A stretch of DNA of 64,000 nucleotides from Spirochaetaceae bacterium (GTDB lineage Bacteria; Myxococcota_A; UBA9160; UBA4427): assembly GCA_020632655.1 (NCBI GenBank), contig JACKFD010000006.1, forward strand, positions 62,001-126,000. The letters run 5' to 3'. Numbering within the stretch: the first letter of the stretch is position 1; the number at the start of each line of letters is the position of its first letter. Under the pieces are notes generated by a model. It worked only from the letters and a program-made list of their open reading frames with translations, had not been told where the DNA came from and did not search any database. Positions 44,809-53,281 of this stretch are shown piece by piece. Both the position numbers and the translations under genes were made by a program.

Positions 44809-45545
44809 GGGGGGTCCGTCTCGAGGGGGTCGGGCTCGAGAAGCGGTTCGGCCGGGTGGCGGCGCTGCGCGGCGTCGATCTCGAGGTGCGGCCCGGGGAG
44901 TCGCTGGCCGTGCTCGGCGCGAACGGCGCCGGCAAGAGCACGCTGCTGCGGATCCTCGCCGGTCTCTCGCGACCGAGCGCCGGTCGCTTCGAGGCGCACC
45001 TCGCGGACGCGGCCGACCCGCTCTCGCGCGAGCGCCTGCGCGGCCACGTGGGCTACGTCGGCCATGCCTCGCTTCTCTACGGCGAGCTCACGGCGCGCGA
45101 GAACCTGGCCTTCGCCGCCCGACTGCACGGCGCCGGGACCACGGACGATGCGCTCGACTCGATCCTCGGCCCGCTCGGCCTGCTCGACGTCGCCGATCGC
45201 CGGGCGGGCACCTTCTCGCGCGGCATGACCCAGCGCCTCGCCATCGCCCGCGCGATCGTGCACGACCCCGACGTGCTGCTGCTCGACGAGCCCTTCACCG
45301 GGCTCGACGAGGTGTCGGCGCGCCGGCTGTCGGGGCGGCTCGGCGCGCTGCGCGAGCGGGGGCACTCGCTGGTCCTGATCACGCACGATCCGCGCCGGGC
45401 GATCGAGCTCGCGGAGCGCGGCCTCGTGCTGCATCGCGGGCGCGTGCGCGCCCGCCTCTCGGCCGGCGCGGACTTCGAGCTCGAGGCGCTGCGGGAGATC
45501 CTTGCGCGACTCGGGCGCGAGGAGGAGGCGGATCGCGCGGCATGA
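44805..45545 (+). CDS. ccmA: Haem-exporter ABC ATPase CcmA
   Basis: 246 residues from a TTG at 44805-44807 that overlaps the stop of the zinc-ribbon gene, with GGAG nine bases upstream. Walker A GANGAGKST, signature FSRGMTQR (the CcmA form of LSGGQ), Walker B VLLLDEPFTGLD, H-loop ITHD. With CcmB and CcmC it releases holo-CcmE. In-frame readings further upstream would lie inside the preceding gene. Confidence 0.93.
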   Translation: MRGVRLEGVGLEKRFGRVAALRGVDLEVRPGESLAVLGANGAGKSTLLRILAGLSRPSAGRFEAHLADAADPLSRERLRGHVGYVGHASLLYGELTARENLAFAARLHGAGTTDDALDSILGPLGLLDVADRRAGTFSRGMTQRLAIARAIVHDPDVLLLDEPFTGLDEVSARRLSGRLGALRERGHSLVLITHDPRRAIELAERGLVLHRGRVRARLSAGADFELEALREILARLGREEEADRAA

Positions 45546-45582
45546 GGACCGGGGCGACGACGCGCGACGCGGAGGGACTGGG

Positions 45583-46248
45583 GTGAGGGTCGCGCTCGCG
45601 CTCCTCTGGAAGGATCTCGTCACGGAGTGGCGCTCGCGCGACCGGCTCGTGGCGATGGTGGTCTTCTCGATCCTGGTCGTCGTGGTCTTCCAGTTCGCGT
45701 GGCCCGCGCTCGAGCCCGACGAGATGCGCCGACTCGCTTCGGGCGTGCTGTGGGTGACCTACGTGTTCGCGGCGGTGATCGGACTCGGGCGGAGCTTCGC
45801 GATGGAGCTCGAGAACGATGCGATGACGGCGCTCGCCCTCGCGCCGGGCACGCGCGGATGGATCTTCCTCGGCAAGGCGGCGGCGACCTGGCTGCTGATC
45901 GGGCTCGTGCAGGCGCTGACGGCCGTCGTCTTCGCGCTCTTCTTCCGGCAGGACCTGCTGCCGGGGGCTGCGGGGCTCGCGCTGGTCGCGGGTCTCGCGG
46001 ACGTGGGCATCTGCAGCGTGGGGACGCTCCTGTCGGCGATGAGCGTGCGCAGCCGCTTCCGCGACGTGCTGCTGCCCGTGCTGCTGATCCCGACCCTGAT
46101 CCCGGTGCTCGGCGCGGCGACCCGGGCCTCCGCGGCTACGCTCGCAGGCGACTCGCCGCCGTGGGACGCGCTGCAGCCGCTGATCGTGACCAGCGCGATC
46201 TACACGATCCTGGGCTTCCTGCTCTTCGACTTCGTGCTCGACGAGTAG
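45583..46248 (+). CDS. ccmB: Haem-exporter membrane protein CcmB
   Basis: 221 residues from a GTG at 45583 preceded by GGAGGGACTG. Six hydrophobic segments; conserved WKDLVTEWRSRDRL at the N terminus and RSFAMELENDAM. Pairs with CcmA. Normal length for the family. Confidence 0.94.
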   Translation: MRVALALLWKDLVTEWRSRDRLVAMVVFSILVVVVFQFAWPALEPDEMRRLASGVLWVTYVFAAVIGLGRSFAMELENDAMTALALAPGTRGWIFLGKAAATWLLIGLVQALTAVVFALFFRQDLLPGAAGLALVAGLADVGICSVGTLLSAMSVRSRFRDVLLPVLLIPTLIPVLGAATRASAATLAGDSPPWDALQPLIVTSAIYTILGFLLFDFVLDE

Positions 46249-46291
46249 GCGACGCGTCGGACGCGATCTCGTCCGACGCAGGGGAGAATCG

Positions 46292-46996
46292 ATGGACCGG
46301 TCCGAGAATGCTGGCGTCCCGCTCGAGCGCACCTTGCGCGCGCTCGGCGTGCTGATGGGCGTGCTGCTCCCGGTCTACGCCTGGACCGTCGTGCAGGCGC
46401 CGATCGACTCGGTCCAGGGTGTGATGCAGAAGATCCTCTACGTGCATCCGCCGCTCGCCTACGGCGCCTACCTGGGGTTCGTGGCCACGGCGATCGGGGG
46501 GGCGCTCTTCCTGTGGCGCGGCGAGGAGCGGCACGACCAGCTCGCGGTCGCGGGCGCGGAGGTCGGCACGATCTTCTGCACGCTGATGCTCGTGACGGGG
46601 CCGATCTGGGCGCGCGGGGCGTGGGGCCCCGGCAATTGGTGGGTCTGGGACGCACGGCTGACGCTGACCCTGCTGCTCTGGTTCGTCTACCTGGCGTACC
46701 TGCTGCTGCGCAGCTTCACGGAGGGCGACGAGCGTGCCGCCCGCTTCGCGTCGGTCTACGGGATCCTCGGTGTCGTACTGATCCCGCTCAACTACTGGAT
46801 CATCGATCTCGTGGGCAGCGCCATGCACCCGAGCAACATCGAGTTCCAGGGCCGCGACCGGAGCCTGGGTGAGGGGATGGGCCTCCCCTTCGCCGTCGGA
46901 AACCTGACGCTCTTCTTCGCGTTCGCCTACCTGCTCGTGCTGCGCTGGCAGGTCGGTCTGCGACGCAGTCGCCTCGAGGCGCAGGCGGACGCCTGA
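46292..46996 (+). CDS. ccmC: Haem-handling protein CcmC
   Basis: 234 residues, six membrane helices, with the tryptophan motif GNWWVWDARLT and flanking His residues (YVHPPLAYGAY and SAMHPSN). GGGGAG precedes the ATG. It loads haem onto CcmE. Last recognisable ccm gene; ccmG and ccmH are not found in the window. Confidence 0.95.
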   Translation: MDRSENAGVPLERTLRALGVLMGVLLPVYAWTVVQAPIDSVQGVMQKILYVHPPLAYGAYLGFVATAIGGALFLWRGEERHDQLAVAGAEVGTIFCTLMLVTGPIWARGAWGPGNWWVWDARLTLTLLLWFVYLAYLLLRSFTEGDERAARFASVYGILGVVLIPLNYWIIDLVGSAMHPSNIEFQGRDRSLGEGMGLPFAVGNLTLFFAFAYLLVLRWQVGLRRSRLEAQADA

Positions 46997-47076
46997 GCGG
47001 CAGCGGGTCGAGCGCGCTCACCCGGGTCGAGCATCCGCGCTCTCCCGGGTCTCGGCCCCGACCGGTCGAACGCCGG

Positions 47077-47106
47077 TTGACAATCCACGGACCGGCGCAC
47101 TACAAA
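47077..47106 (+). promoter_or_regulatory. Sigma70-type promoter of the candidate 6S-like RNA
   Basis: TTGACA (47077-47082), 18-bp spacer, TACAAA (47101-47106); predicted start about 47112-47114. It points into a region without a credible plus-strand gene. Confidence 0.7.
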
Positions 47107-47110
47107 AGTC

Positions 47111-47325
47111 GCTGGGCCCGTCGACCGGGAAGCCGATCGCGCACGTCCCCCCCGATGTAGAAGCCAGGCGGAGGCCAGACAGGATCCAGCGCAGCCGCTC
47201 GAGGTCCTCCCCCGGACCCGCCGCGTTCCCGATCCTGCTCCCGACCTTCCGCAGAGCCGCTACGACGTTTCTTGCGGGCCGGGACGCACGCGGAGCTCGA
47301 CTTCCCATAAACGGGTCCGGGCGAC
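47111..47325 (+). ncRNA. Candidate rod-shaped structured RNA, 6S RNA-like
   Basis: Eight helices nest in order into one long irregular hairpin: 47114-47121 with 47311-47318; 47127-47132 with 47301-47306; 47138-47141 with 47289-47292; 47145-47149 with 47281-47285; 47157-47160 with 47260-47263; 47168-47172 with 47248-47252; 47180-47186 with 47231-47237; 47203-47207 with 47214-47218. A 7/17-nt bubble opens between helices four and five. Size (about 210 nt), the closing stem at the predicted start site, and the central bubble fit 6S RNA, the RNA polymerase-binding regulator. No RNase P, tmRNA or SRP RNA signature is present. Family assignment is inference. Confidence 0.55.
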
Positions 47326-47796
47326 GAGTGCCCCGCGCCGGAAGCGATCGGCCATGGCCGTGCGCGACCGGGCCGCCCGGCAGGACGTCGGCAGCGCAAC
47401 GGTCGGAGGGTCCCGCCGAGGGCGCTGGGAAGAGTCGAAACCCGCACGTCGGAGGCAGTCGACCGGAAGGCAGTTCCGCTAAGCTCCCCGGGCTCGCCCG
47501 TAGCCCCTGCCGGCCCCCGCAGACCTTCGCTCCACCGCGCTCCGTGGCATGGAGCTTGCTCCTGGGTCCGGCACAGAGGCACGAACGGCGCGGGCTCCAA
47601 CCTCGAGGGTCCGCGCTCCGGAGTTCGTCCCCGGCGATCGACGCGGCACCCGACGAGATGGAGCGGGACGAGCGACGGCAGGCGGGAAGACGCGGAGAGA
47701 CGCACGAAGCCGACGGCGGAAGGCGGGCGACGGACACCGGCAGCAGTGAACGGCGAGAGCCGGATCACGGGGAGGCATCCGAAGAGGATGGCCAGC
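47326..47796. other. Non-coding stretch after the candidate RNA
   Basis: No gene I can support. Open frames here on either strand are Arg/Pro/Ser-rich without domain features. A GGCCATGGCC palindrome lies near 47350. The last bases hold the ribosome site (GAGG) for the next gene. Confidence 0.4.
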
Positions 47797-48285
47797 ATGA
47801 AGCGCGGCGTTGGGTATTGCGAGAACACGGATTGCGAGGACTACGCCAAGGGCGTGTTCCTGCTCAATCACGGCGACACCTTCTACTGCCCCCGCTGTCG
47901 TCAGCTGGGCAAGGTCGAGAAGGAGCGCGGCTTCTACACGGGCAACTCCGACATCTTCAAGGAGGTCCGTGTCGAGTACAACTTCGATCCGATCAACGGC
48001 GTCTACCGCGAGATCGCGATCGTGCGCGACGAGAGCCTCTGGGGCCGGAACAACGTCTACACGCTGCAGTCGCCCCTCATCAAGACCGAGAAGCGCGCGC
48101 TCAAGGTCGCCGAGGCGATCCTCGCCAACCTGAACCGCTACCGCGGCCTGCTGAACGGCGACGACATCCCGCGCACGACCGAGATCATCCTCTCCTTCGA
48201 CGACCCCTTCGAGGAGTTCTCGCGCAAGCTGCAGCAGCTCTCGAAGGAGTGGGAGGCGAGCGGCCTCCGGGAGCAGCGGCGCTAG
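47797..48285 (+). CDS. Conserved hypothetical protein with Cys4 zinc-ribbon-like N terminus
   Basis: 162 residues from the ATG at 47797, which has GAGG nine bases upstream; an in-frame ATG at 47746 lacks this. The N terminus MKRGVGYCENTDCEDYAKG...FYCPRCRQLG carries two Cys pairs (CxxxxC and CxxC), a zinc-ribbon-like pattern. The remainder is a mixed domain (EVRVEYNFDPINGVYREIAIVRDESLWG) and a helical C terminus. Not assigned to a function. Followed by a likely terminator. Confidence 0.85.
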   Translation: MKRGVGYCENTDCEDYAKGVFLLNHGDTFYCPRCRQLGKVEKERGFYTGNSDIFKEVRVEYNFDPINGVYREIAIVRDESLWGRNNVYTLQSPLIKTEKRALKVAEAILANLNRYRGLLNGDDIPRTTEIILSFDDPFEEFSRKLQQLSKEWEASGLREQRR

Positions 48286-48331
48286 GCCCGCGCGCTCTCT
48301 CCCGAGTCTCCCGAGCTTCGACGACGGCCTC

Positions 48332-48362
48332 GGATCCCCGCGATCCGGGGTCTTCGTGTTTC
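48332..48362 (+). terminator. Likely rho-independent terminator after the Cys4 protein gene
   Basis: GATCCCCG-CGATC-CGGGGTC hairpin (one bulge) followed by TTCGTGTTTC, about 50 bp past the stop. The Nudix gene ends at 48380 on the opposite strand. Confidence 0.5.
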
Positions 48363-48379
48363 GGGGCCCGCGACGGGAT

Positions 48380-49027
48380 CTACCGGATCCCGTCCGCCCC
48401 GCCCTCGCCCGGCAGCCCGCGCCAGCGCATCGCGAGATCGATCCGCATCGCCTGCCAGATCCAGGCCACGCCCTGGTGGTCGATCGCCTCCCGCGGCGGC
48501 GTCTCCCCGGCGAGCCCCGCCGCCAGCGGCTCGCGACACCAGGGAAAGAGCGCGGTCGGCGGAGCCACCGAGTCGAACCACGCCACCCGCGGCGTCTCCG
48601 ACGAAGGCCGCGCCGCACCGCCCACCGGGCGACATCGGTAGACGTGCATCGTGTGCGGCCGGAAGCCGCGCCGGACCCATTGCCCGACCGGGGCCTCGAC
48701 GACGACCTCCACTCCCGTCTCCTCCCGGACCTCGCGTCGGAGCGCCTGCTCGAGGCTCTCACCCGGCTCGGGGGTGCCGCCGGGCAGCTCCCAGCCGAAG
48801 AGGTCGCTGCGGATCGCGAGCAGGACCTCCCGACCGTCCGTACCCGTCGCGCGCGGACGCAGGACGACGGCCTGCACGATCTCGAGACCTCGGGTCTCCG
48901 AGACGCGCGGCGCGACGAGACCCCACCAGGCCGTCTGCAGGTAGTCGCGCAGCCCCCCCGCCAGCCGGCCGAGTCGCCCCCGCTCCCAGACCGGTCGCCC
49001 GCCGCTGGCCTGGCCCGTCGTGCTCAT
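48380..49027 (-). CDS. Nudix hydrolase
   Basis: 215 residues. The Nudix box GGTPEPGESLEQALRREVREETG fits Gx5Ex7REUxEExGU, giving pyrophosphohydrolase activity on a nucleoside-diphosphate-linked compound. The substrate is unknown. The N-terminal 45 residues are an extra helical segment, and the C terminus is a long extension (WFDSVAPPTALFPWCREPLAA). ATG start at 49025-49027. It follows hisG by about 100 bp on the same strand. Confidence 0.92.
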   Translation of the reverse strand: MSTTGQASGGRPVWERGRLGRLAGGLRDYLQTAWWGLVAPRVSETRGLEIVQAVVLRPRATGTDGREVLLAIRSDLFGWELPGGTPEPGESLEQALRREVREETGVEVVVEAPVGQWVRRGFRPHTMHVYRCRPVGGAARPSSETPRVAWFDSVAPPTALFPWCREPLAAGLAGETPPREAIDHQGVAWIWQAMRIDLAMRWRGLPGEGGADGIR

Positions 49028-49126
49028 GCGGTGCGGGGCTCCCTTCGCGCGCTCGCGCCGGGACGGGGGGCGAGACGAGCGCGAGGAACGGAATGAGCGA
49101 GGGGACGCCGCGCCGAGCCCGCGCTC

Positions 49127-50011
49127 CTAGTCGATGATCTTGTTGAGCGGCGTCTCGACGATGCCGCGGGCGCCGGCCTCGTGCAGCCTCGGCAGCAGGT
49201 CCCGCACGAAGGACTCCTCGACGATCACGAAGATGTCGACCCAGGACGGATCGACGAGCGGCGAGATCGTCGGCTTGCCTGCATCCGGAAGTAGCGCGAG
49301 CACGGCGTCGGCGTCGTTCTTCTGCACGTTCATCGAGAGGCCGACCCGCGTCGCCGCCGCGATCGCCCCGAGCAGCAGCATGCGCAGCCGCTCGAGCTTG
49401 CCCCGCTTCCACTCGTCCTCGAGCGAGGCGTGGTGTGCGATCAGGCGCGGGGTGCTCTCGAGCAGCGTGTCGATCACGCGCAGCTGGTTCGCGCGCAGGC
49501 TCGAGCCGGTCTCCGTCACGTCGACGATCGCGTCCGCGAGCACCGGCGGCTTCACCTCGGTCGCACCCCAGGAGAACTCGAGCCGCGCCTCGACGCCGAG
49601 ATTCGCGAAGTAACGCTCGGTGAGCCCCATGACCTCGGTCGCGATGCGCTTGCCCGCGAGGTCCTTGCCCGAACGGAAGGGCGAGTCGTCCTTCACGGCG
49701 AGGATCCAGCGGACCGGACCGTAATTCGGCCAGGGCGCCCGCAGATCCGCGAGCTCCGCCACGTCGGCGCCGGTCTCGAGCACCCAGTCGTGACCCGTGA
49801 TCGCGCAGTCGAGCACGCCCTGTCCCACGTAGCGGGCCATCTCCTGGGGTCGGATCAGGATGCACTCGATCTCGGGATCGTCGATCGACGGGTAGTAGGA
49901 GCGGCCCGAGATGCGGACGTCGTAGCCCGCCTTCGCGAAGAGCTGGCGGGTCGTCTCCTGCAGGCTGCCCTTGGGCAGACCGAGTCGGATGCGTCGTTCG
50001 CTCGCGCTCAC
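49127..50011 (-). CDS. hisG: ATP phosphoribosyltransferase, long form
   Basis: 294 residues from a GTG overlapping the hisI stop (GTGA). The first histidine-pathway enzyme: N-terminal LGLPKGSLQ, VGQGVLDCAITGHDW, phosphate-loop region DAIVDVTETGSSLRAN, and the C-terminal ACT-like regulatory domain (KPTISPLVDPSWVDIFVIVEE) that marks the long, histidine-feedback-regulated form, so no HisZ is needed. Confidence 0.95.
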   Translation of the reverse strand: MSASERRIRLGLPKGSLQETTRQLFAKAGYDVRISGRSYYPSIDDPEIECILIRPQEMARYVGQGVLDCAITGHDWVLETGADVAELADLRAPWPNYGPVRWILAVKDDSPFRSGKDLAGKRIATEVMGLTERYFANLGVEARLEFSWGATEVKPPVLADAIVDVTETGSSLRANQLRVIDTLLESTPRLIAHHASLEDEWKRGKLERLRMLLLGAIAAATRVGLSMNVQKNDADAVLALLPDAGKPTISPLVDPSWVDIFVIVEESFVRDLLPRLHEAGARGIVETPLNKIID

Positions 50012-50409
50012 TTGCGGTAGACCTCGTCGGGGTCGAAGACCTGGATGCCCACGTCCTCGACGGCGCCGCCGTCGATGCGTCGGAAGAAGCAGTTGCGCTT
50101 GCCCGTATGGCAGGCGGCCCCGCCGACCTGCTCGACGCGCAGCACGAGGGCGTCGCCATCGCAATCGAGGTACACGCCCAGCAGCTTCTGGACGTTCCCG
50201 CTCTCCTCGCCCTTGTGCCAGAGCTTCTTGCGGCTGCGGCTCCAGTAGACGGCCTCGCCGCACGCGAGGCTGCGCCTGAGCGACTCCTCGTTCATGTACG
50301 CGACCATCAGGACCTCGCCCGTCACGTCGTCCTGGGCGATCGCGGTCACGAGGCCGCCGGCCTTGTCGAAGTCGACGAGGGAGACGGGATCGAGGTCGGC
50401 GGCAGGCAT
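50008..50409 (-). CDS. hisI: Phosphoribosyl-AMP cyclohydrolase
   Basis: 133 residues from ATG 50407-50409. Single-domain HisI: VTAIAQDDVTGEVLMVAYMN, YWSRSRKKLWHKGEESGN, and the metal-binding Asp/Cys sites in LDCDGDALVL and GGAACHTGKRNCFFR. It opens the purine ring of PR-AMP in histidine synthesis. A GTG at 50445 would add twelve residues. No HisE domain is fused. Coupled to hisG. Confidence 0.95.
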   Translation of the reverse strand: MPAADLDPVSLVDFDKAGGLVTAIAQDDVTGEVLMVAYMNEESLRRSLACGEAVYWSRSRKKLWHKGEESGNVQKLLGVYLDCDGDALVLRVEQVGGAACHTGKRNCFFRRIDGGAVEDVGIQVFDPDEVYRK

Positions 50410-50490
50410 GGGATTCCGAGGCTTGGGCTCGGCCGGGCGGGGCACGAGCCCTGCGCTTCGGCGTCGCGTTCACGGCGAAGGCCGCGCAGG

Positions 50491-53214
50491 CTACCCGTCT
50501 CGGAGGGCCGCCGCCAGAAGCGCCTCGATCCCAGCGAGCTCCGCCCACTTCTCCCCACGGGCATAGCGGGTGTCGCGGCCACCGCGCTTGCCCGTCGACA
50601 CGGTCTCGCACGAAATCACGGAGCGCGACTCGAGCCAGGCAATCGCATTGTCGAAGGTCGTGTCGGCGACCGCTTCCGGCCGGCGGATCTCGCCGAGCAG
50701 CGCCGCGGACTCGAAGGCGAGATGAGCCTCGCGCAGCAGGCCGCTGCGCAGGACGCCGTCCGCGGCCGACTCCATCCAAGGCCGCAACACGCGCACGAGG
50801 GTGTCGTAGCACTCGATCACGCCGCGGGTCTGTTCGGCGAGCCGCTCGAGGGCGTGCTCGCCCTGCGGCGTGTCGATCCAGAGGCCGTCTTCGCAGACGA
50901 CCCAGCCCTCGCTCTCGAAGTGCTCGAGCACGGCCTCGCCGCGGCTCAATACGAGCTCGCGCGACGCGTAGTACTCGCGATAGAGCATGTCCATCCACAG
51001 CTCGAGCTCGGACTGCAGCCGTGCCGCCGGTAGCCCCGCGCGCACGGCCCGCGCGAGGATGCTCGGGATGACCAGGTAGTGGGCCACGCCGTTGCGGTAG
51101 ATGTCGAGGGCGCGGCGACGGCTCTCCTCGAAGTGGAGGATCTCGCCGCGCGGATCGAGACGGGACTGGATCAGGTCGCTCCGCTCGAGGAAGGCGATCG
51201 AGTCACGCAGCTCGCCCGCGAGGTCCCGCTCGAAGGCCGGCGTGAGCCGGACGCCCTGCAGCTTCAGGAGGCCCGCGATCTGGCGCATGCCGGCGACGAG
51301 ATCGTCGCGCACGAGCCCCGCGCTCCGCCCGCCGAGCAGCACGGCGGCCGCGACCGAGGTCGCGTTCGCGACCATCGCCCAGCCGATCCGCTCGACCAGC
51401 GAGTGCCCGAGCTGGCTCACGAACTCGCGCTTGCGCTGCTCGAGCTCGGCCGCGACCGGGTCCGAGTCGACCTCGCCGCGCTGCAACGCCTCGAGTCGTG
51501 GACGCAGGCTCCCGAGCGAGGACGCGAGCGAGATCGGCTCGCCGAAGCTCACGTGCACCGAGCCGAAGCGACGCTTCAGGTATTTCCGCGCCCGGATCAG
51601 CCCGAGCATGCTCTCGTCCTTCTTCGCCCCCCCGCCGAGCTCCTCGACCATCCCCGACTCCTCGACGAGGCGCTCGTAGCTGATCGCGATCGGCACGAAG
51701 AAGAGGTCGCGACGGCGACTCTCGAGGAAGGCCTCGACGTCCCAGCGCAGCATCCCGAGCCGGGGCGCGAGGGTCTTGCCCGTGCGCGAGCGGCCGCCCT
51801 CGATGAAGAATTCCTGGGTGAAGCCCTCGCGCACGAGGTAGCCGACGTAGGCGCGGAAGACCTCCTTGTAGAGCGGGTCGTCGAAGGAGCGGCGCAGGAA
51901 GAAGGCGCCCATGTGCCGGAAGAGATAGCCGAAGGGGCCGAAGGCCATGTTCTCGCGCGCGGCGATGTGCGGCGGCACGAGGTAGTTCTGGTAGAAGAGC
52001 CACGAGAGGATCAGGAAGTCGAAGTAGGAGCGATGGCTCGGGACGAGCACGATCGGGTTGCGCCGGGCGTCCTCGGTCACCTCGGCGAGGCGATGGACCT
52101 CGATCGACGCAAAGAGTCGCCGGAACAGGCCGCCGACGACCGCCGCGCCGACGGCGAGCCAGGTCGAGCTCATGTTGGCCGAGATCTCGCGGAAGATCTT
52201 CTCGACCTCGGCCTCGGCCGTCTCCGGCGAGCCCCGCTCGGCGCCCGCGCGCACGGCCATCGCGCGCCGGACGCCCGGATCGCGCAGGACCTCCCGCAAC
52301 ACGCGCCAGCGCGGCTTGAGCGACGGCCCCTCGACGACCTTCTCCTCGCGGTAGAGGTAGATCAGCGTCGCGCGCCGGATCCGCCGGGCGAGTCGCTCCC
52401 AGCCCTGCTCCGGGCTCTCCCGCACGACGCGCCCGACGTCGACGGGCTCACCGACCTTCACGGAGAGACTCCGGTACGTCGACAGGAAGCGCGCCACCTT
52501 CGCGAAGTCCGAGGGCCGGGTCAGCGAGCCGTAGTCGACGTTCAGGAAGCGGTTCTCGATGCGCGGCCCCTTGCGCCAGAAGATCGCGAGGGGCACGACG
52601 AAGACCTCGCGGCCGGTCGCGCCCTCCGCGACGCTGCGCACGACCTCACCGATCAGGTCGAGCTCGTCGCTGCGCTGGCCGCGCTTGCGGCGACGGAGGA
52701 AGGTCCGCAGACGCTGGGTGCGCAGGAAGAGGAAGAGGCTGCGGCCGGCGGCGACCTGCTCACGGACGATCTCGCGATCCTCGGCGTGCTCGACCTCCCG
52801 AGGTCGCCCGCGCGGCATCCGCAGCGCGATCGGCAGCGCCTGCAGGAAGGGCCGGAAGTAGTAGAAGCGGATCGCGTTCGCGAAGCCCGAGAGCCGCAGG
52901 CCGTGGCGAAGGAAGAGCGTGTTGAAGAGGAAGTAGTCGAGGCGGCTCGAGTAGCGCATCACGTAGACGACGCTGCCCCGGGCCTCGAGCGCGGCGAGCT
53001 GCTCGACGACCGGGTCGTCGAGGGCGAAGTGGCGGAAATAGCGATTCGCGAACCAGCGGAAGAAGAGGCCGAAGCGCTCCGTCATCGCCGAGCGCAAAGC
53101 CCTCCGGCCGACCGGAGCCCCGGGCATACCGGCAGGAACGTCCATCCCGGATCGGGGTGGCGCGGGCGGAGGGCCGACGGCGTGCGCTGCGCGCGCGTCC
53201 TGCGGGTCGGGCAT
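50491..53214 (-). CDS. plsB: Glycerol-3-phosphate 1-O-acyltransferase (PlsB family)
   Basis: 907 residues. The acyltransferase core has HX4D (His394-Asp399 in VPSHRSYFDF), then GAFFLRRSFDDPLYKEVF and the substrate loop FFIEGGRSRTG, all diagnostic for PlsB. The long N-terminal and C-terminal regions match the large PlsB architecture. It acylates glycerol-3-phosphate at the inner membrane in the first step of phospholipid synthesis. ATG at 53212-53214; MTERFGLFF at residue 44 is an alternative start. Confidence 0.94.
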   Translation of the reverse strand: MPDPQDARAAHAVGPPPAPPRSGMDVPAGMPGAPVGRRALRSAMTERFGLFFRWFANRYFRHFALDDPVVEQLAALEARGSVVYVMRYSSRLDYFLFNTLFLRHGLRLSGFANAIRFYYFRPFLQALPIALRMPRGRPREVEHAEDREIVREQVAAGRSLFLFLRTQRLRTFLRRRKRGQRSDELDLIGEVVRSVAEGATGREVFVVPLAIFWRKGPRIENRFLNVDYGSLTRPSDFAKVARFLSTYRSLSVKVGEPVDVGRVVRESPEQGWERLARRIRRATLIYLYREEKVVEGPSLKPRWRVLREVLRDPGVRRAMAVRAGAERGSPETAEAEVEKIFREISANMSSTWLAVGAAVVGGLFRRLFASIEVHRLAEVTEDARRNPIVLVPSHRSYFDFLILSWLFYQNYLVPPHIAARENMAFGPFGYLFRHMGAFFLRRSFDDPLYKEVFRAYVGYLVREGFTQEFFIEGGRSRTGKTLAPRLGMLRWDVEAFLESRRRDLFFVPIAISYERLVEESGMVEELGGGAKKDESMLGLIRARKYLKRRFGSVHVSFGEPISLASSLGSLRPRLEALQRGEVDSDPVAAELEQRKREFVSQLGHSLVERIGWAMVANATSVAAAVLLGGRSAGLVRDDLVAGMRQIAGLLKLQGVRLTPAFERDLAGELRDSIAFLERSDLIQSRLDPRGEILHFEESRRRALDIYRNGVAHYLVIPSILARAVRAGLPAARLQSELELWMDMLYREYYASRELVLSRGEAVLEHFESEGWVVCEDGLWIDTPQGEHALERLAEQTRGVIECYDTLVRVLRPWMESAADGVLRSGLLREAHLAFESAALLGEIRRPEAVADTTFDNAIAWLESRSVISCETVSTGKRGGRDTRYARGEKWAELAGIEALLAAALRDG

Positions 53215-53281
53215 GGTGCGCGCAGCGTACCCGAGCGCCCCTCCCCGCTCAATCGGCGCGGTCGTTCGCGACGCCCTCGCG

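Noticed and set aside
47018..47737. Minus-strand 239-codon open frame over the candidate RNA
   Set aside because: Pro/Ser/Arg-rich without domain or ribosome site; the promoter and nested base pairing on the plus strand explain the region better.
47111..47745. RNase P RNA, tmRNA or SRP RNA in the ccmC downstream region
   Set aside because: The invariant core sequences of these RNAs (for example the GAAAGTCC-type core of RNase P RNA) are absent on both strands.
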